Source: Actinomyces bovis
GTDB lineage: Bacteria; Actinomycetota; Actinomycetes; Actinomycetales; Actinomycetaceae
Length of the DNA: 64,000 nucleotides
NCBI RefSeq assembly: GCF_900444995.1
Contig: NZ_UAPQ01000007.1
Span: forward strand, 62,001 to 126,000
Direction: 5' to 3'
Shown: positions 16,040 through 27,743 of the stretch, one piece after another
Layout of the letters: every line of letters starts with the position of its first letter
Numbering within the stretch: position 1 is the stretch's first letter
Made by a program: the position numbers and the translations under genes
The notes under the pieces: model-generated
What the model saw: only the letters and a program-made list of their open reading frames with translations
Database searches by the model: none
Told to the model about the DNA's origin: nothing

Positions 16040-18427
16040 TCAGAACAACGCGGGCAGGGTGGCCTCGACGGCGTCGCGCAGCTCGGAAAGCTCCAGAACC
16101 AACGGCGCTTCAGCCAGCAGGTCGGTGCCGGTGACTACCAGCAGGTCGCCGCCGGTGGTGCCGATCCGCGCCCAAGCCACACCCTCTGCCTCAGCGGCGG
16201 CGGCCACCACCCGCAGGGCCACCTCCGGCACGGCCACCAGGGCCCGGGCACCGGACTCGGAGAACAGGGCGGTGAAGTCGTCCACCTGGTCACGCCCCTG
16301 GATTTGGCCCAAATCAATGCTGGCGCCCACGCCACTGCGCAGTACAGCGTCTACCAAGGACTGGATTAGGCCGCCGTTGGACAGGTCGTGGGCAGCCCGC
16401 AGCACCCGGCCGCCGTCGTCGGGCAGATCCGCCGCGGAGAGGGCCAGCAGCACTCGCCCTAAAGCCATTTCTGCGGCCAGGTCCACGTGCGGCGGCAGGC
16501 CGCCCAGGTGGTCGTGAATGATGCGGGACCAAGCGGAGCCGTCAAGCTCCGCGGCGGTGACCCCCAGGGCCACCACCGCCAGGCCCTCTTCGTGCCAGCC
16601 GGAGGGGTTGGCGCGACGCACGTCGTCCATGACGCCCAGCACGCCCACCACGGGGGTGGGGTTGATGGAGGAGTCAATCAGACCCTTGACCTTGCCGTGA
16701 GAGTTGTACAGGGAGACGTTACCGCCGGTGACGGGCACGCCCATCTCTTGGCAGGCGTCGGCCAAACCGGTGATGGCCTGCACAAGCTGCCACATGGCGT
16801 CAGGGTCCTCGGGGGAGCCGAAGTTGAGGCAGTCGGTGACGGCTAGGGGCCGAGCGCCCACCGTGCAGACATTGCGGTAGGACTCGGCTAGGGCTTGGGC
16901 GGCGCCGGTGGCGGGGTCGAGTTTGGTGTACCGGCCGTTGGCGTCAGTGGAGATGGCGACGCCGCGTCCGGTGGCCTCGTCCACGCGGATGACGCCGGCG
17001 TCGTCGGGTTGGGCGAGAGCCGTGCCACCGCGTACGAAGCGGTCGTACTGGCTGGTTACCCAGGATACGGAGGCCTGGTTGGGGTCGGTGACGACGGCGT
17101 GAACTTGTGCAGCCAGCTCAGCGGCGGTGGTGGGCCGGGGCAGGCGGCTGGTGGTGTCGGCGTTGAGGGCGTCCTGCCAGGCGGGGCGAGCGTAGGGGCG
17201 CTTGTAGGTGGGACCTTCGTGGGCGACGGTGCGCGGGTCCACGTCCACGATGCGCTCACCAAAGTGGTCGATGGTCAAGCGGCCAGAGCCATTGACCTCT
17301 CCGATAACGGCGGCTTCCACGTCCCATTTGTGGATGACCTCCATGAAGGCCTCCAGTTTATCCGGGGCGACGATGGCCATCATGCGTTCCTGGGACTCGC
17401 TCATGAGGATCTCTCCGGCGGTCAGGGTGGGGTCGCGCAGGAGGACTTTTTCTAGGTCTACGTGCATGCCGCCGTCTCCGTTAGAGGCGAGCTCACTGGT
17501 GGCGCAGGAGATACCGGCAGCGCCAAGGTCTTGAATGCCGAGGACTAGCCCCGCCTGGAATAGGTCCAGGCAGCATTCGATCAGAACCTTCTCCATGAAG
17601 GGGTCGCCCACCTGCACACTGGGGCGCTTGGCTGGCATGCCGTCCTCAAAGGACTCAGAAGCCAGGATGGAGGCCCCGCCGATGCCGTCGCCGCCGGTGC
17701 GCGCCCCAAAGAGCACCACCTGATTGCCTGCCCCGGAGGCGTTGGCTAGGTGGATGTCCTCGTGGCGCAGCACGCCGACGCACAGGGCGTTGACCAGGGG
17801 GTTCTCCTGGTAGGAGGAGTCGAACTCGGTCTCACCGCCGATATTGGGCAGGCCCAGGCAGTTGCCGTAGCCGCCCACACCCGCCACGACGCCGTGGACG
17901 ACGCGGGCAGTATCAGGGTGGTCTACGGCGCCGAAGCGCAGTTGATCCATGACGGCTACGGGGCGCGCGCCCATGGAGATGATGTCGCGGACAATGCCGC
18001 CCACGCCGGTGGCGGCGCCCTGGTAGGGCTCCACGAAGCTGGGGTGGTTGTGGGATTCAACCTTGTAGGTGACGGCCCAGCCGTCGCCAATATCTACCAC
18101 GCCCGCGTTTTCCCCCATCCCGACAAGCAGGTGCTCGCGCATCTGCGGGGTGACCTTCTGACCGAATTGCTTGAGGTGAAGCTTGGAGGATTTGTAGGAG
18201 CAGTGTTCAGACCACATGACGGAGTACATGGACAACTCGGCGTTGGTGGGGCGGCGGCCCAGCAACTCCTTGATGGAAGCGTATTCCTCGGCCTTGAGGC
18301 CCAGCTCCGCGTAGGGCATCACCTGGTCTGGGGTGGCGGCGGCGTCTTGGACGGTATCGGGGTGCTCCACCGGCTGAGGAAGGCCGGGGCTGGTGGGGGT
18401 GCTTGGCTCAAGCGACTCGGGGGCCAT
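16040..18427 (-). CDS. purL: Phosphoribosylformylglycinamidine synthase subunit PurL
   Basis: A 795-residue PurL of the small (PurS/PurQ-dependent) type, which converts FGAR, ATP and glutamine-derived ammonia to FGAM. It shows the AIRS-family repeats, with [10 protein letters not shown] near the N-terminus, [17 protein letters not shown] and GGNVSLYN. PurQ and PurS are encoded nearby at 21.3-22.2 kb. The ATG at 18427 was chosen: it follows an AGGAG site, and an upstream in-frame extension would run into the preceding gene's terminator. The ~45 residues before the conserved core are Pro/Thr/Ser-rich. Confidence 0.95.
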   Translation of the reverse strand: MAPESLEPSTPTSPGLPQPVEHPDTVQDAAATPDQVMPYAELGLKAEEYASIKELLGRRPTNAELSMYSVMWSEHCSYKSSKLHLKQFGQKVTPQMREHLLVGMGENAGVVDIGDGWAVTYKVESHNHPSFVEPYQGAATGVGGIVRDIISMGARPVAVMDQLRFGAVDHPDTARVVHGVVAGVGGYGNCLGLPNIGGETEFDSSYQENPLVNALCVGVLRHEDIHLANASGAGNQVVLFGARTGGDGIGGASILASESFEDGMPAKRPSVQVGDPFMEKVLIECCLDLFQAGLVLGIQDLGAAGISCATSELASNGDGGMHVDLEKVLLRDPTLTAGEILMSESQERMMAIVAPDKLEAFMEVIHKWDVEAAVIGEVNGSGRLTIDHFGERIVDVDPRTVAHEGPTYKRPYARPAWQDALNADTTSRLPRPTTAAELAAQVHAVVTDPNQASVSWVTSQYDRFVRGGTALAQPDDAGVIRVDEATGRGVAISTDANGRYTKLDPATGAAQALAESYRNVCTVGARPLAVTDCLNFGSPEDPDAMWQLVQAITGLADACQEMGVPVTGGNVSLYNSHGKVKGLIDSSINPTPVVGVLGVMDDVRRANPSGWHEEGLAVVALGVTAAELDGSAWSRIIHDHLGGLPPHVDLAAEMALGRVLLALSAADLPDDGGRVLRAAHDLSNGGLIQSLVDAVLRSGVGASIDLGQIQGRDQVDDFTALFSESGARALVAVPEVALRVVAAAAEAEGVAWARIGTTGGDLLVVTGTDLLAEAPLVLELSELRDAVEATLPALF

Positions 18428-18491
18428 GCGGCTGCTCCTGTGACTCGAAGAGGGGAGGGTGCCAGAGCTGAGAATACCTGGACCAAAAGAT

Positions 18492-18525
18492 CCGGCCGAC
18501 GCCACCGTGAGGTGACGTCGGCCGG
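18492..18525 (-). terminator. Intrinsic terminator after the TM2 protein gene
   Basis: CCGGCCGACG...CGTCGGCCGG with an inner CACC/GGTG extension forms a long hairpin with one mismatch. On the minus strand it is followed by ATCTTTTGG. It separates the TM2 gene from purL. Confidence 0.8.
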
Positions 18526-18545
18526 AGTGATCTATACGCGCTGGG

Positions 18546-18950
18546 TCAGCGCAGGGAACCATCCTTGGAGACCAGAATCAGGATGAACTCAACGAAGGCC
18601 CAGATGCTGTTGCCGATGAGCATGAGGTACCCGATCGCAAAGCCGGCAAAACCGCCAGCAGCTGCACCGTCCGGGATGCTGCCACCAGGGGTGATCTGAC
18701 TTGCAGCAGAGAACGCGCCAACTAACACGATGATGATGCCCAGAGCGGCTAGAACAATATGCCCGATGCCGCGACTCGTCTGACCACGGTAGAAGTTGTG
18801 CACACCGAATCCACCCAAGAAGAAGGCCAGCAGCGCTGCAGTGGTCTTGGACTTGGGCTGCATGCCGGGAGCGTAGGGGCTGGCGGCGTAGGGGCCCTGC
18901 TGGTACGGGGCAGGCTGCTGGGTGGGCTGGCCGTAAGGGTCGTAGCTCAT
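18546..18950 (-). CDS. TM2 domain-containing membrane protein
   Basis: A 134-residue protein with a Pro/Gln/Tyr-rich N-terminus (about 1-35) followed by a TM2 domain. [30 protein letters not shown] is the typical first-helix-turn pattern, here at about 33-62, and two further hydrophobic stretches follow at about 63-82 and 98-128. TM2 proteins are widespread small membrane proteins without a settled function. The ATG at 18950 has an ideal AGGAGG site. It reads away from the glycosyltransferase gene on the other strand. Confidence 0.85.
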   Translation of the reverse strand: MSYDPYGQPTQQPAPYQQGPYAASPYAPGMQPKSKTTAALLAFFLGGFGVHNFYRGQTSRGIGHIVLAALGIIIVLVGAFSAASQITPGGSIPDGAAAGGFAGFAIGYLMLIGNSIWAFVEFILILVSKDGSLR

Positions 18951-19166
18951 GTGGGGTTGCCTCCTGTGGAAACTGGTTGAGCGGAATGCGGCCTGAGGTA
19001 GCGGCCATATCCTTGCACCATCATCCCTGAAACAGTGGACGCTGACAAAGGGGTGAACTCCCCATGGCTGCCTGGGCAGCGGATCGGGCGGGTTCGCAAG
19101 CAACAGTTACGAAACGCGCAGGCTGAAAGTGCCGCGCATCACAGGGTTTGGGGGCAGGATCGTTAC

Positions 19167-20591
19167 ATGAGAACCATCGACGTCGCCCCCTTGCCCCTAT
19201 CGGACCTGGAGAGCCACTTGGACGAAGTGGCCACCCGCCGTCTGCGCGGCGGCGCTCGCAAAGCCCATGGCTTGCTGGACGGGCGCACCATCTGGGTGGT
19301 CACCCCTTCGGCCTCCGCCAGCTCTGGTGTAGCTGAGACTGTGGCCCCACTGGTGGGCTACGCCCGCGGCCTGAGCCTGGACGCGCGTTGGCTGACGCTG
19401 GATGCTCCCGCAGAGTTCCGGGAGATCGCGGAGCGGCTGCATGCCAATATCCACGGCCAGGATGGCGACGGCGGCAAGCTCGCCGAGAAGCAGCGGGATA
19501 TCTACGAACATGTTCTAGCTTCCAACGCAGACAACGTCATTGAGGACGTGCGCGAGGGCGATGTGGTGATTCTGGAGGATCCGCCCACCGCTGGTTTGGC
19601 GCGCGCTTTCAAGCGGGCCGGAGCCAAGGTGGTGTGGCGCTGCCACCTGGGCACCGACTCCCCCACGGAGGCTGCCCAGATCGCTTGGGCTTTCCTGGAC
19701 CGTTACTTGGAGGACGTGGACCTGGTGATCGTGTCCCGCCCCAACTACCTACCTGCCTTTGTGGAGCCCGATCAGGCCGCAGTTATTCCGCCGTCGATTA
19801 ACCCGGAGAGTCCCAAGAACCGGGTGCTGGACCTGGACGAATCCTGGACGGTGGCACGTCTAGCGGGCCTATTTGCGGGCAAACCGCCTTTCGACGCCGT
19901 ACCGCTGCTGCGCGAGGACGGCCGCACGGATGCCTTCCGCGGCTTGGAAGAGCAGGAGCTCGTGGTGGTGGGCGGCAAAGTACCGGAGGGGGCGCGCACC
20001 ATCACGCAGGTGCAGCGTTGGGACCGCCTTAAGGGCGGCTTGGAGTTGGTAGAGGCTTTTGCGGCGCAGACGGAGCAGTTGCCTGCCAACGCCCACCTGC
20101 TGCTGGTTGGGCCTAAGCCTGACCCTGTCAAGGAGCCTGCTGCCCAGGCGGTTTTGGATCAGATCATTGAGCGGGTCTCCACCTTGCCGCCTCACGCAAC
20201 CTCGCGCATTCACGTCATGGGGGTTTCCGCACGCGACCGCGAGGTCAACGCCACGGTGGTCAATGCTGTGCAGCGCGTGAGCGACGTCGTAACGCAGCGC
20301 TCTCTGGTGGAAGCTTTTGGGCTTACGGTGGCTGAAGCCATGTGGAAGAAGCTGCCAGTGGTGGCCTCTGCGGTTGGCGGCATCCAGGATCAGATTGAAG
20401 ACGGCGTCACCGGGGTGCTGGTGCAGCCGAGCGATGCAGCCGAATGGGGCAGCGCGGTGGCAGATGTGTTGAATCTGCCGGAGCGAGCCAGCGAGCTGGG
20501 CTTGGCGGCCCATGAGGCCGTGCGTCGGGAGTTCCTGCCGGACCGGCACCTGCTGGCGGTGCTGGAGGCCCTGGAGGGCCTGCTGGAATAG
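19167..20591 (+). CDS. GT4 glycosyltransferase, trehalose synthase (TreT)-like
   Basis: A 474-residue two-domain (GT-B) glycosyltransferase. The N-terminal half has KVVWRCHLGTDSP and VSRPNYLPAFV; the C-terminal half has VQRWDRLKGGLELVEAF, VTQRSLVEAFGLTVAEAMWKKLPVVA and SAVGGIQDQI, the nucleotide-sugar-binding E-x7-E style motif of GT4. The H-x-G-TDSP and R-WDRLKG patterns resemble trehalose glycosyltransferring synthase, which makes trehalose from an NDP-glucose and glucose. The ATG at 19167 avoids overlapping the divergent gene's promoter. The specific substrate is uncertain. Confidence 0.7.
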   Translation: MRTIDVAPLPLSDLESHLDEVATRRLRGGARKAHGLLDGRTIWVVTPSASASSGVAETVAPLVGYARGLSLDARWLTLDAPAEFREIAERLHANIHGQDGDGGKLAEKQRDIYEHVLASNADNVIEDVREGDVVILEDPPTAGLARAFKRAGAKVVWRCHLGTDSPTEAAQIAWAFLDRYLEDVDLVIVSRPNYLPAFVEPDQAAVIPPSINPESPKNRVLDLDESWTVARLAGLFAGKPPFDAVPLLREDGRTDAFRGLEEQELVVVGGKVPEGARTITQVQRWDRLKGGLELVEAFAAQTEQLPANAHLLLVGPKPDPVKEPAAQAVLDQIIERVSTLPPHATSRIHVMGVSARDREVNATVVNAVQRVSDVVTQRSLVEAFGLTVAEAMWKKLPVVASAVGGIQDQIEDGVTGVLVQPSDAAEWGSAVADVLNLPERASELGLAAHEAVRREFLPDRHLLAVLEALEGLLE

Positions 20592-20845
20592 GTCCTGGGG
20601 AGGGCGGGAGTAGTGCAGAGCTCTGGAGTGTAGCTAGGCCTCAGCCTTGGCGCAGTCCTGCTGCTGCCCTACTGCTGTGCTGTTACTGGTCCCATAGCTG
20701 CCCCGGCTCCCGCTTAGGCGCTGCCCTATAGGGCGGCCCTGGATGCAAACTGATAACGGTGCAGCCCTGCGGGCTATTGGGCTCGTGGGGCGGCACTGTG
20801 CGTAGCGGTGTAGATCGGACCGCTACGCTCAGCTATTGACGGCAG

Positions 20846-20888
20846 TTATCCACAAGTTATATGCACACCCTTGTGCACAGGTGTGGAC
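20846..20888. promoter_or_regulatory. DnaA-box-like cluster, left group
   Basis: TTATCCACA at 20846-20854 is a perfect consensus DnaA box. TTGTGCACA at 20871-20879 differs at one base, and GTGTGGACG just after reads as CGTCCACAC on the other strand. Confidence 0.55.
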
Positions 20889-21181
20889 GCTTACGGGATG
20901 CCGCCAGTTGCTCTGTGGGCAGCGGCCCGGAGCTGCGCTCACCGACTTGAGTGGTCCACGGCAGGGCATTTCTTGCAGTCCGTGACATGCACTATCACAG
21001 TCATGCACGCCGCAGCTAAGCGTTGCAATTTCGCGGTTGGTTAGTTAGTTAACTGGGTCGCATTGGCTGCGTCAGGGCGCGTTAGCTCTCAGTCTGCACA
21101 TCCGCTTACAGAAGTCACACAGGTTTCATGCAGGCCCGGAACCGCAACAAAAAGTAACGATATGGTCACGGCGCAAGTGAG

Positions 21182-21235
21182 TTCTCCACAAGCTCAAGCA
21201 CCGCTTTCCGAATCCGCAAATGACCTTGTGGATAA
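21182..21235. promoter_or_regulatory. DnaA-box-like cluster, right group
   Basis: TTCTCCACA at 21182-21190 is a near match. TGTGGATAA at 21227-21235 is a perfect DnaA box on the minus strand, facing the one at 20846. Confidence 0.5.
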
Positions 21236-21240
21236 CTGCC

Positions 21241-21274
21241 GCGGCCCCGCCACCGAGACAGATGGCGGGGCCGC
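21241..21274 (-). terminator. Hairpin after purQ
   Basis: GCGGCCCCGCCA (21241-21252) and TGGCGGGGCCGC (21263-21274) form a perfect 12-bp stem with a 10-base loop, 18 bp past the purQ stop. No T-run follows. Confidence 0.75.
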
Positions 21275-21292
21275 GAGTTAACGGTTCTGGGG

Positions 21293-21991
21293 TCACACAG
21301 CCAACAGCGAGTGCAGGGCTGAGGTGAAGATCTTGAGGCCATCCACGCCCAGGCGCGGACCGGCGGCAGAGTCCGGGCCGAAGCCGGGCTCCACGGCATG
21401 CTCCGGGTGCGGCATCAGGCCGACGACGTTGCCGCGCGCATTGCGCACGCCCGCTATATCCCGGGCGGAGCCGTTGGGGTTGCCGCCCAGATAGCGGAAC
21501 ACCACTAGCCCCTCCCCCTCTAGGCGGTCCAACTCGACCTCGGAGGCGATGAAATTACCCTCCCCGTTCTTCATGGGGACGGTGATCTCCTCCCCCACAG
21601 TGAAGTCTGCAGTCCAGGCCGTGGAGGTGGACTCCACGCGCAGCCGCTGCTCACGGCAGATGAACTTCTGGTGGTCATTGCGGATCAGGGCACCGGGTAG
21701 GAGATGGGCCTCGGTGAGCACTTGGAAGCCGTTGCAGATTCCCAGCACGGGCAGGCCCTTCGCGGCGGCCGCAATGACCTCAGTCATTACGGGGGCAAAG
21801 CGGGCGATGGCACCGCAGCGCAGGTAGTCGCCGTAGGAGAAGCCGCCGGGGACTACCACAGCGTCAACGCCTTTGAGGTCGGCGTCCTTATGCCATAGCG
21901 CTACGGGCTCACCGCCAGCCAGGCGAATGGCGCGCTGCGCGTCGACGTCGTCGAGAGTGCCGGGGAAGGTGATGACGCCAAGGCGGGCCAC
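21293..21991 (-). CDS. purQ: Phosphoribosylformylglycinamidine synthase subunit PurQ
   Basis: A 232-residue class I glutamine amidotransferase that supplies ammonia to PurL. The oxyanion and nucleophile region is visible as [15 protein letters not shown] and [11 protein letters not shown] (nucleophile Cys in GICNGF), and the His-Glu pair as MPHPEHA. It starts with GTG at 21991 after GGAGGCCTGAAC, two bases after the purS stop, so it is translated from the same mRNA as purS. Confidence 0.95.
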   Translation of the reverse strand: MARLGVITFPGTLDDVDAQRAIRLAGGEPVALWHKDADLKGVDAVVVPGGFSYGDYLRCGAIARFAPVMTEVIAAAAKGLPVLGICNGFQVLTEAHLLPGALIRNDHQKFICREQRLRVESTSTAWTADFTVGEEITVPMKNGEGNFIASEVELDRLEGEGLVVFRYLGGNPNGSARDIAGVRNARGNVVGLMPHPEHAVEPGFGPDSAAGPRLGVDGLKIFTSALHSLLAV

Positions 21992-21993
21992 GT

Positions 21994-22248
21994 TCAGGCC
22001 TCCTCGTCTGCGGTGATGGAGACGACGTCCTCAATAATGGGGTTGGACAGGAGCTTCTCAGCGGCCTGGGCAGCGGCGTCTAGGTGCTCCTGGGTTACAG
22101 GGCCGTCCACGGTGAGCTCGAAGCGGCGGCCTTGGCGCACAGCCGTGAATTGGTCAAAGCCAAGCCGTGGCAAGCTTCCAACCACGGCCTTGCCCTGGGG
22201 GTCGAGGATCTCTGGCTTGGGCATTACCTCAACGATGATGCGTCCCAT
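21994..22248 (-). CDS. purS: Phosphoribosylformylglycinamidine synthase subunit PurS
   Basis: An 84-residue protein with the standard PurS pattern: [35 protein letters not shown] and a C-terminal [10 protein letters not shown]. PurS bridges PurL and PurQ in the FGAM synthase complex. The ATG at 22248 follows AGGAGTTCCA. It lies directly upstream of purQ. Confidence 0.95.
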   Translation of the reverse strand: MGRIIVEVMPKPEILDPQGKAVVGSLPRLGFDQFTAVRQGRRFELTVDGPVTQEHLDAAAQAAEKLLSNPIIEDVVSITADEEA

Positions 22249-22387
22249 TGGAACTCCTGGATTGGTGAGGGGTGCTGAGCTGTGGCCAGCCTACTAGGTG
22301 CCACTAGCCGCGTTGGACGCCGCTGGGCTGGGGGCGTTAAGGAGCGCTGGGCTGAGAGGTGAGGTACCGGCGCCCCGGCCAGTTCCC

Positions 22388-23308
22388 TCACAAGTCCAGC
22401 GGCTCGCCGGTGAGGCGCTCGTAGGCCTCCAGGTAGCGCTGTCGCGTGCGCTCCACCACCTCCGGGGGCAGGGCTGGAGGCTGAGCACCGGAGGCCCGCT
22501 GCCAGCCCGAGGCCGGGGAAGTCAGCCAGTCACGCAGGTATTGCTTGTCGAAGGAGGGGGTGATTTGGCCGGGATGCCAGGCGTCGGCGGGCCAGAAGCG
22601 CGAAGAGTCAGGGGTGAGCACCTCGTCGCCAAGCACTAGGCGGCCTGCGCCGTCAGTGCCGAGTTCAAACTTGGTATCCGCCAAGATGATGCCGCGCGCC
22701 TGGGCGATCTGGGCGGCCCGGGTGTAGAGCGCCAGGGTGGTGCTGCGCAGAGCTGAGGCAGCTGCCTCCCCCACTAGCTGAGCCACACGCCCATAGGAGA
22801 CGTTCTCATCATGTGCGCCCAACTCGGCCTTAGCGGCGGGGGTGAAAACCGGCTCAGGCAGGCGGGAGGCCTCGGTGAGGCCCTCGGGCAGGGCCAGGCC
22901 GCAAACGGTGCCGGCTTGCCGATATTCAGCCAGGCCAGAGCCGGTGAGGTAACCACGGGCCACGCATTCCACGGGGTACATCTTCAAGCGCTGGCAGATC
23001 ATGGCGCGCCCGGCCACCTGCGCGGGCACCTCCAGGCTTATCAGGTGGTTGGGGACGACGTCGGACAGTTGCTCCAGCCACCAGGCGGTCAGGGCGGTGA
23101 GCACCTTGCCTTTGTCTGGGATAGGGGTGGACAGGATGTAGTCGTAGGCGCTGATGCGGTCAGAGGCCACCACCAGCAGCACGTCCTGGCCAGCCCAGGG
23201 CCCGTCGGCGGCGGGGGCGTAGACGTCACGGACTTTGCCGGAGGACTGGTGCCGCCAGCCGGGGATAGAGACGGCGGTGGGAGGCAGTAACTCGACGGCG
23301 TCGCTCAT
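22388..23308 (-). CDS. purC: SAICAR synthase
   Basis: A 306-residue phosphoribosylaminoimidazole-succinocarboxamide synthase, which condenses CAIR with aspartate using ATP. Motifs include GKVRDVYAP, ASDRISAYDYIL, ARGYLTGSGLAEYR and ADTKFELG. The length matches the longer (fungal-like/actinobacterial) PurC. The ATG at 23308 (MSDAVELLPP) was chosen over an upstream in-frame start because the extra ~53 residues are not family sequence. Downstream lie purS and purQ; upstream is purD. Confidence 0.95.
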   Translation of the reverse strand: MSDAVELLPPTAVSIPGWRHQSSGKVRDVYAPAADGPWAGQDVLLVVASDRISAYDYILSTPIPDKGKVLTALTAWWLEQLSDVVPNHLISLEVPAQVAGRAMICQRLKMYPVECVARGYLTGSGLAEYRQAGTVCGLALPEGLTEASRLPEPVFTPAAKAELGAHDENVSYGRVAQLVGEAAASALRSTTLALYTRAAQIAQARGIILADTKFELGTDGAGRLVLGDEVLTPDSSRFWPADAWHPGQITPSFDKQYLRDWLTSPASGWQRASGAQPPALPPEVVERTRQRYLEAYERLTGEPLDL

Positions 23309-23357
23309 GCGCTCATCCTGCCATTGGTAGCCAAGAGGCGCTGACGCCCCGACCGTC

Positions 23358-24611
23358 TCAGTGGCCCGCAGCAATGTCAGTGCGGAACTGGCCGCCCTCC
23401 AGACCAATACGGGAGATAGCCGTGTAAGCGCGCTCGCGAGCCTGCTCCACCGTGTCCCCCAGGGCAACGACTGACAGCACGCGACCGCCGGTAGCCACTA
23501 GGCGACCGTCCTCATCCTGACCCGTGCCGGCGTGCAGCACATGCACACCCTCCACCGCCTCTGCCCGCTCAATGCCGGTGATGAGGTCTCCGGTGACGGC
23601 GGTGCCGGGGTAGCCGGGTGCGGCCAGCACGACGTCGACGGCGGCCTGCTCTGACCAGGTGGGCGCAGCAGTGTCAGCCAGGCCTCCGGTAGCGGCGGCG
23701 TAGAGCAGTTCTGGCAGGGAGGAGGTGAGCCGGGCTAGAACCGCTTGGGTCTCGGGGTCGCCGAAGCGCACATTGAACTCCACCACCCGCATGCCGCGGC
23801 TGGTGAGGGCCAGACCGCAGTAAAGCAGTCCGCTAAACGGGGTGCCGCGGCGGGCCATCTCGTCTAGGACTGGTTGGGCCACCTCCCGGACTACCTGCTC
23901 GCCGAGGTCCTGGGGCGCCCAGTTCAGGGGGCTGTAGGCGCCCATGCCGCCGGTGTTAGGGCCGGTGTCGCCGTCGCCAATGCGTTTGAAATCCTGCGCG
24001 GGGGCCAGTGGGCGCACAGTGGCGCCGTCGCAAATGCAGAAGAGGGAGACCTCCGGGCCATCCAGGAAGTCCTCTACGACGACGCGCCCGCCCTCCTTGG
24101 CCAGGCAGGCCAGGCCGTGGGCCAGTGCAGCATCCCGATCTGCAGTCACCACCACGCCCTTGCCTGCGGCCAGGCCGTCTTCCTTAACGACGTGGGGGGC
24201 GCCAAAGCGGTCTAGGGCGGCCTCTAGCTCCTCGCGGGTGGCGCAAACGGCGGCCTCGGCGGTGGGCACTCCGGCGGCCGCCATCACCTCCTTGGCGAAG
24301 GCTTTGGAACCTTCCAGGCGAGCGGCTTCGGCACCGGGGCCAAAAACCGGCACACCAGCGTCGCGTACGGCGTCGGCCACGCCGGCCACGAGGGGCGCCT
24401 CAGGCCCGACGACGACCAGGTCGGCGTGCATCTGTTTGACGAGTTCAAGCACCTCGGCGGGCGAGTTGGAGTCGATGTGGAGGTTCGTGGCGATCTGGGC
24501 AGTGCCGGGGTTACCGGGGGCCACAAGGAGTTCGGTGGTGGCGGGGTCGGCAAGGAGAGCGCGGGCGAGGGCGTGCTCACGCGCGCCAGAGCCCAAGAGC
24601 AAGATCTTCAC
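23358..24611 (-). CDS. purD: Phosphoribosylamine-glycine ligase
   Basis: A 417-residue ATP-grasp ligase that makes GAR from phosphoribosylamine and glycine. Landmarks are the N-terminal [26 protein letters not shown], the ATP-grasp [24 protein letters not shown], and [12 protein letters not shown]. The GTG at 24611 was chosen because KILLLGSG normally begins the protein, with GGGGAC just upstream. It precedes purC in the same direction. Confidence 0.95.
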   Translation of the reverse strand: MKILLLGSGAREHALARALLADPATTELLVAPGNPGTAQIATNLHIDSNSPAEVLELVKQMHADLVVVGPEAPLVAGVADAVRDAGVPVFGPGAEAARLEGSKAFAKEVMAAAGVPTAEAAVCATREELEAALDRFGAPHVVKEDGLAAGKGVVVTADRDAALAHGLACLAKEGGRVVVEDFLDGPEVSLFCICDGATVRPLAPAQDFKRIGDGDTGPNTGGMGAYSPLNWAPQDLGEQVVREVAQPVLDEMARRGTPFSGLLYCGLALTSRGMRVVEFNVRFGDPETQAVLARLTSSLPELLYAAATGGLADTAAPTWSEQAAVDVVLAAPGYPGTAVTGDLITGIERAEAVEGVHVLHAGTGQDEDGRLVATGGRVLSVVALGDTVEQARERAYTAISRIGLEGGQFRTDIAAGH

Positions 24612-24761
24612 GTCCCCAGCGTAGTAGCCCTGCCCGCACTTATCCCCCAAAGCTCCGGCTGAAGTGGACAAATTGCGCCAGAGCGCCCTTGGCCTCGCAG
24701 CTTCAGCGCAGTCTGGCCGCAATGATGGGGCGTGGAAAGCAAAGCATTCATTGGAAGACAG

Positions 24762-24795
24762 GTGGCCCCCGGCCGGTTTCCTGGTCGGGGGCCAC
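24762..24795 (-). terminator. Intrinsic terminator after pckG
   Basis: GTGGCCCCCGGCC and GGTCGGGGGCCAC pair over 13 bp with one wobble, 36 bp past the pckG stop. Confidence 0.8.
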
Positions 24796-24830
24796 GCGAA
24801 AGGCGTCTAAGCGCCTTCAGTTGTTAAGGC

Positions 24831-26675
<1,845 letters not shown>

Positions 26676-26701
26676 GTGAGTCCCTTTCTTGGGTCTTCGG
26701 T

Positions 26702-26718
26702 GACGAACTTGTTCGGTC
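26702..26718. promoter_or_regulatory. Possible operator upstream of pckG
   Basis: GAC-GAAC-TT-GTTC-GGTC is an imperfect inverted repeat centred between pckG and the divergent lipoprotein gene. The half-site spacing is 2 bp, unlike the 4 bp of actinobacterial LexA boxes. The regulator is unknown. Confidence 0.35.
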
Positions 26719-26853
26719 GTCCTATATCCTCCCCCATTCCCGCCCCAGATGCACTCTCCTTTAGTCCCAGCCGACGGTTGTTGCCCTACTCACACTTACG
26801 CCCTTTCCGTTCCCGCATGCTGATCCCTAACAGCGCCATGTACGGTGCCCCCT

Positions 26854-27696
26854 ATGAGTCCCTTATTGGCACCGGCAGCAAGGACGGCGGCCCGCCGTCG
26901 GCGTCTGCTGCCCGCCTGGATCTCCCTGGGCGACGGCGTAGCTTGCCGCGCCCGCACCGTGGGCGCCGTGCTAGGGGCCGCGGCCCTATTGGCTGGCTGC
27001 ACTGCCAAGCTGGACTTAGAAGTCAAAGCCTCCGGCACTTTCAACGCGGTGATCGAGATGCGGGATACCACGGGCACGGTCTTCCAGGCCGACCCGGACT
27101 GCTCCTCCCTGACCAATCCGCAGGCCCTGGGCCTCACCCCACAAGACAGCACGAAGGTCACGGCGGAAAAGCTGACCGGCTCCGATGGCTCCGGCTGCTT
27201 GGTGCGCATCAGTGAGGCACCCGTGGCCGAAGGCCCCATGCCCCAGGCGGAGGGCACCAGCCACCCCTTGGTGGTGCGCGACGGAGACAAGTTCACCGTG
27301 AAACTGCCGCCCTTTACAGCCCCAGAACCCAGCGCTACCGCTACTGCGCAGGTGGATACTCCCGCAGATCCGGCTGTACCCACCGCAGCCCCGCCGTCGC
27401 CAGTGTCTCTGGCCGGTTTGGTGAAGGCGCATCTGCAGCTCACCTTTCCTGGTGCCGTGGTAGATGGCGGTGGCGGGCAGGTGGATGGCCGCACGGTCAC
27501 CTGGACCGACCCGGACCTGATTGCCGACGGCGTGCAGGCGACCGGCCTAGCCCAGGAGAATGCTGGGCTAAGCACTTGGGACCGCTTCAAACACTGGATT
27601 ACCGCGGGGGTAGTTCTAACCGTGATTGTGCTGACTGCACTACTGATCCGACGCAACCGGCGGCGCAGCGCAAGGCGCACCGATGGGGACCAATAG
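26854..27696 (+). CDS. LppM-like lipoprotein
   Basis: A 280-residue envelope protein with an Arg-rich N-terminus, a hydrophobic stretch ending in the lipobox LLAGC (Cys about residue 49), an extracytoplasmic domain, one C-terminal membrane helix (about 245-268) and a basic tail. The mature domain (KLDLEVKASGTFNAVIEM, later LTFPGAVVDGGGGQVDG and TVTWTDPD) resembles the LppM family. Mycobacterial LppM is implicated in phagosome handling; that role cannot be carried over here. The n-region before the hydrophobic core is long, so the true start may be internal; GTG 26845 is another option. A paralogue follows. Confidence 0.65.
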   Translation: MSPLLAPAARTAARRRRLLPAWISLGDGVACRARTVGAVLGAAALLAGCTAKLDLEVKASGTFNAVIEMRDTTGTVFQADPDCSSLTNPQALGLTPQDSTKVTAEKLTGSDGSGCLVRISEAPVAEGPMPQAEGTSHPLVVRDGDKFTVKLPPFTAPEPSATATAQVDTPADPAVPTAAPPSPVSLAGLVKAHLQLTFPGAVVDGGGGQVDGRTVTWTDPDLIADGVQATGLAQENAGLSTWDRFKHWITAGVVLTVIVLTALLIRRNRRRSARRTDGDQ

Positions 27697-27743
27697 CCCC
27701 AACCGCCCCTTACAGGAGTGCTGCTGCCAGTTAGACTCGGGGC

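Larger units (their letters stand above)
20592..21240. other. 650-bp intergenic region with DnaA-box-like sites
   Basis: No open reading frame with coding character was seen. The stretch is less GC-rich in its right half and carries two groups of DnaA-box-like 9-mers (20846-20888 and 21182-21235). A GC palindrome (GCCCTATAGGGC) occurs near 20723-20734. It lies between the 3' ends of two convergent genes. Confidence 0.55.

Noticed and set aside
20592-21240. Chromosomal replication origin
   Set aside because: DnaA-box-like sites are present, but dnaA, dnaN and other origin-linked genes are absent and there is no AT-rich unwinding region; kept only as a DnaA-site cluster.
26704-26715. LexA (SOS) box CGAACTTGTTCG
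   Set aside because: Actinobacterial LexA boxes have four bases between CGAAC and GTTCG; here there are two, and pckG is not an SOS gene.
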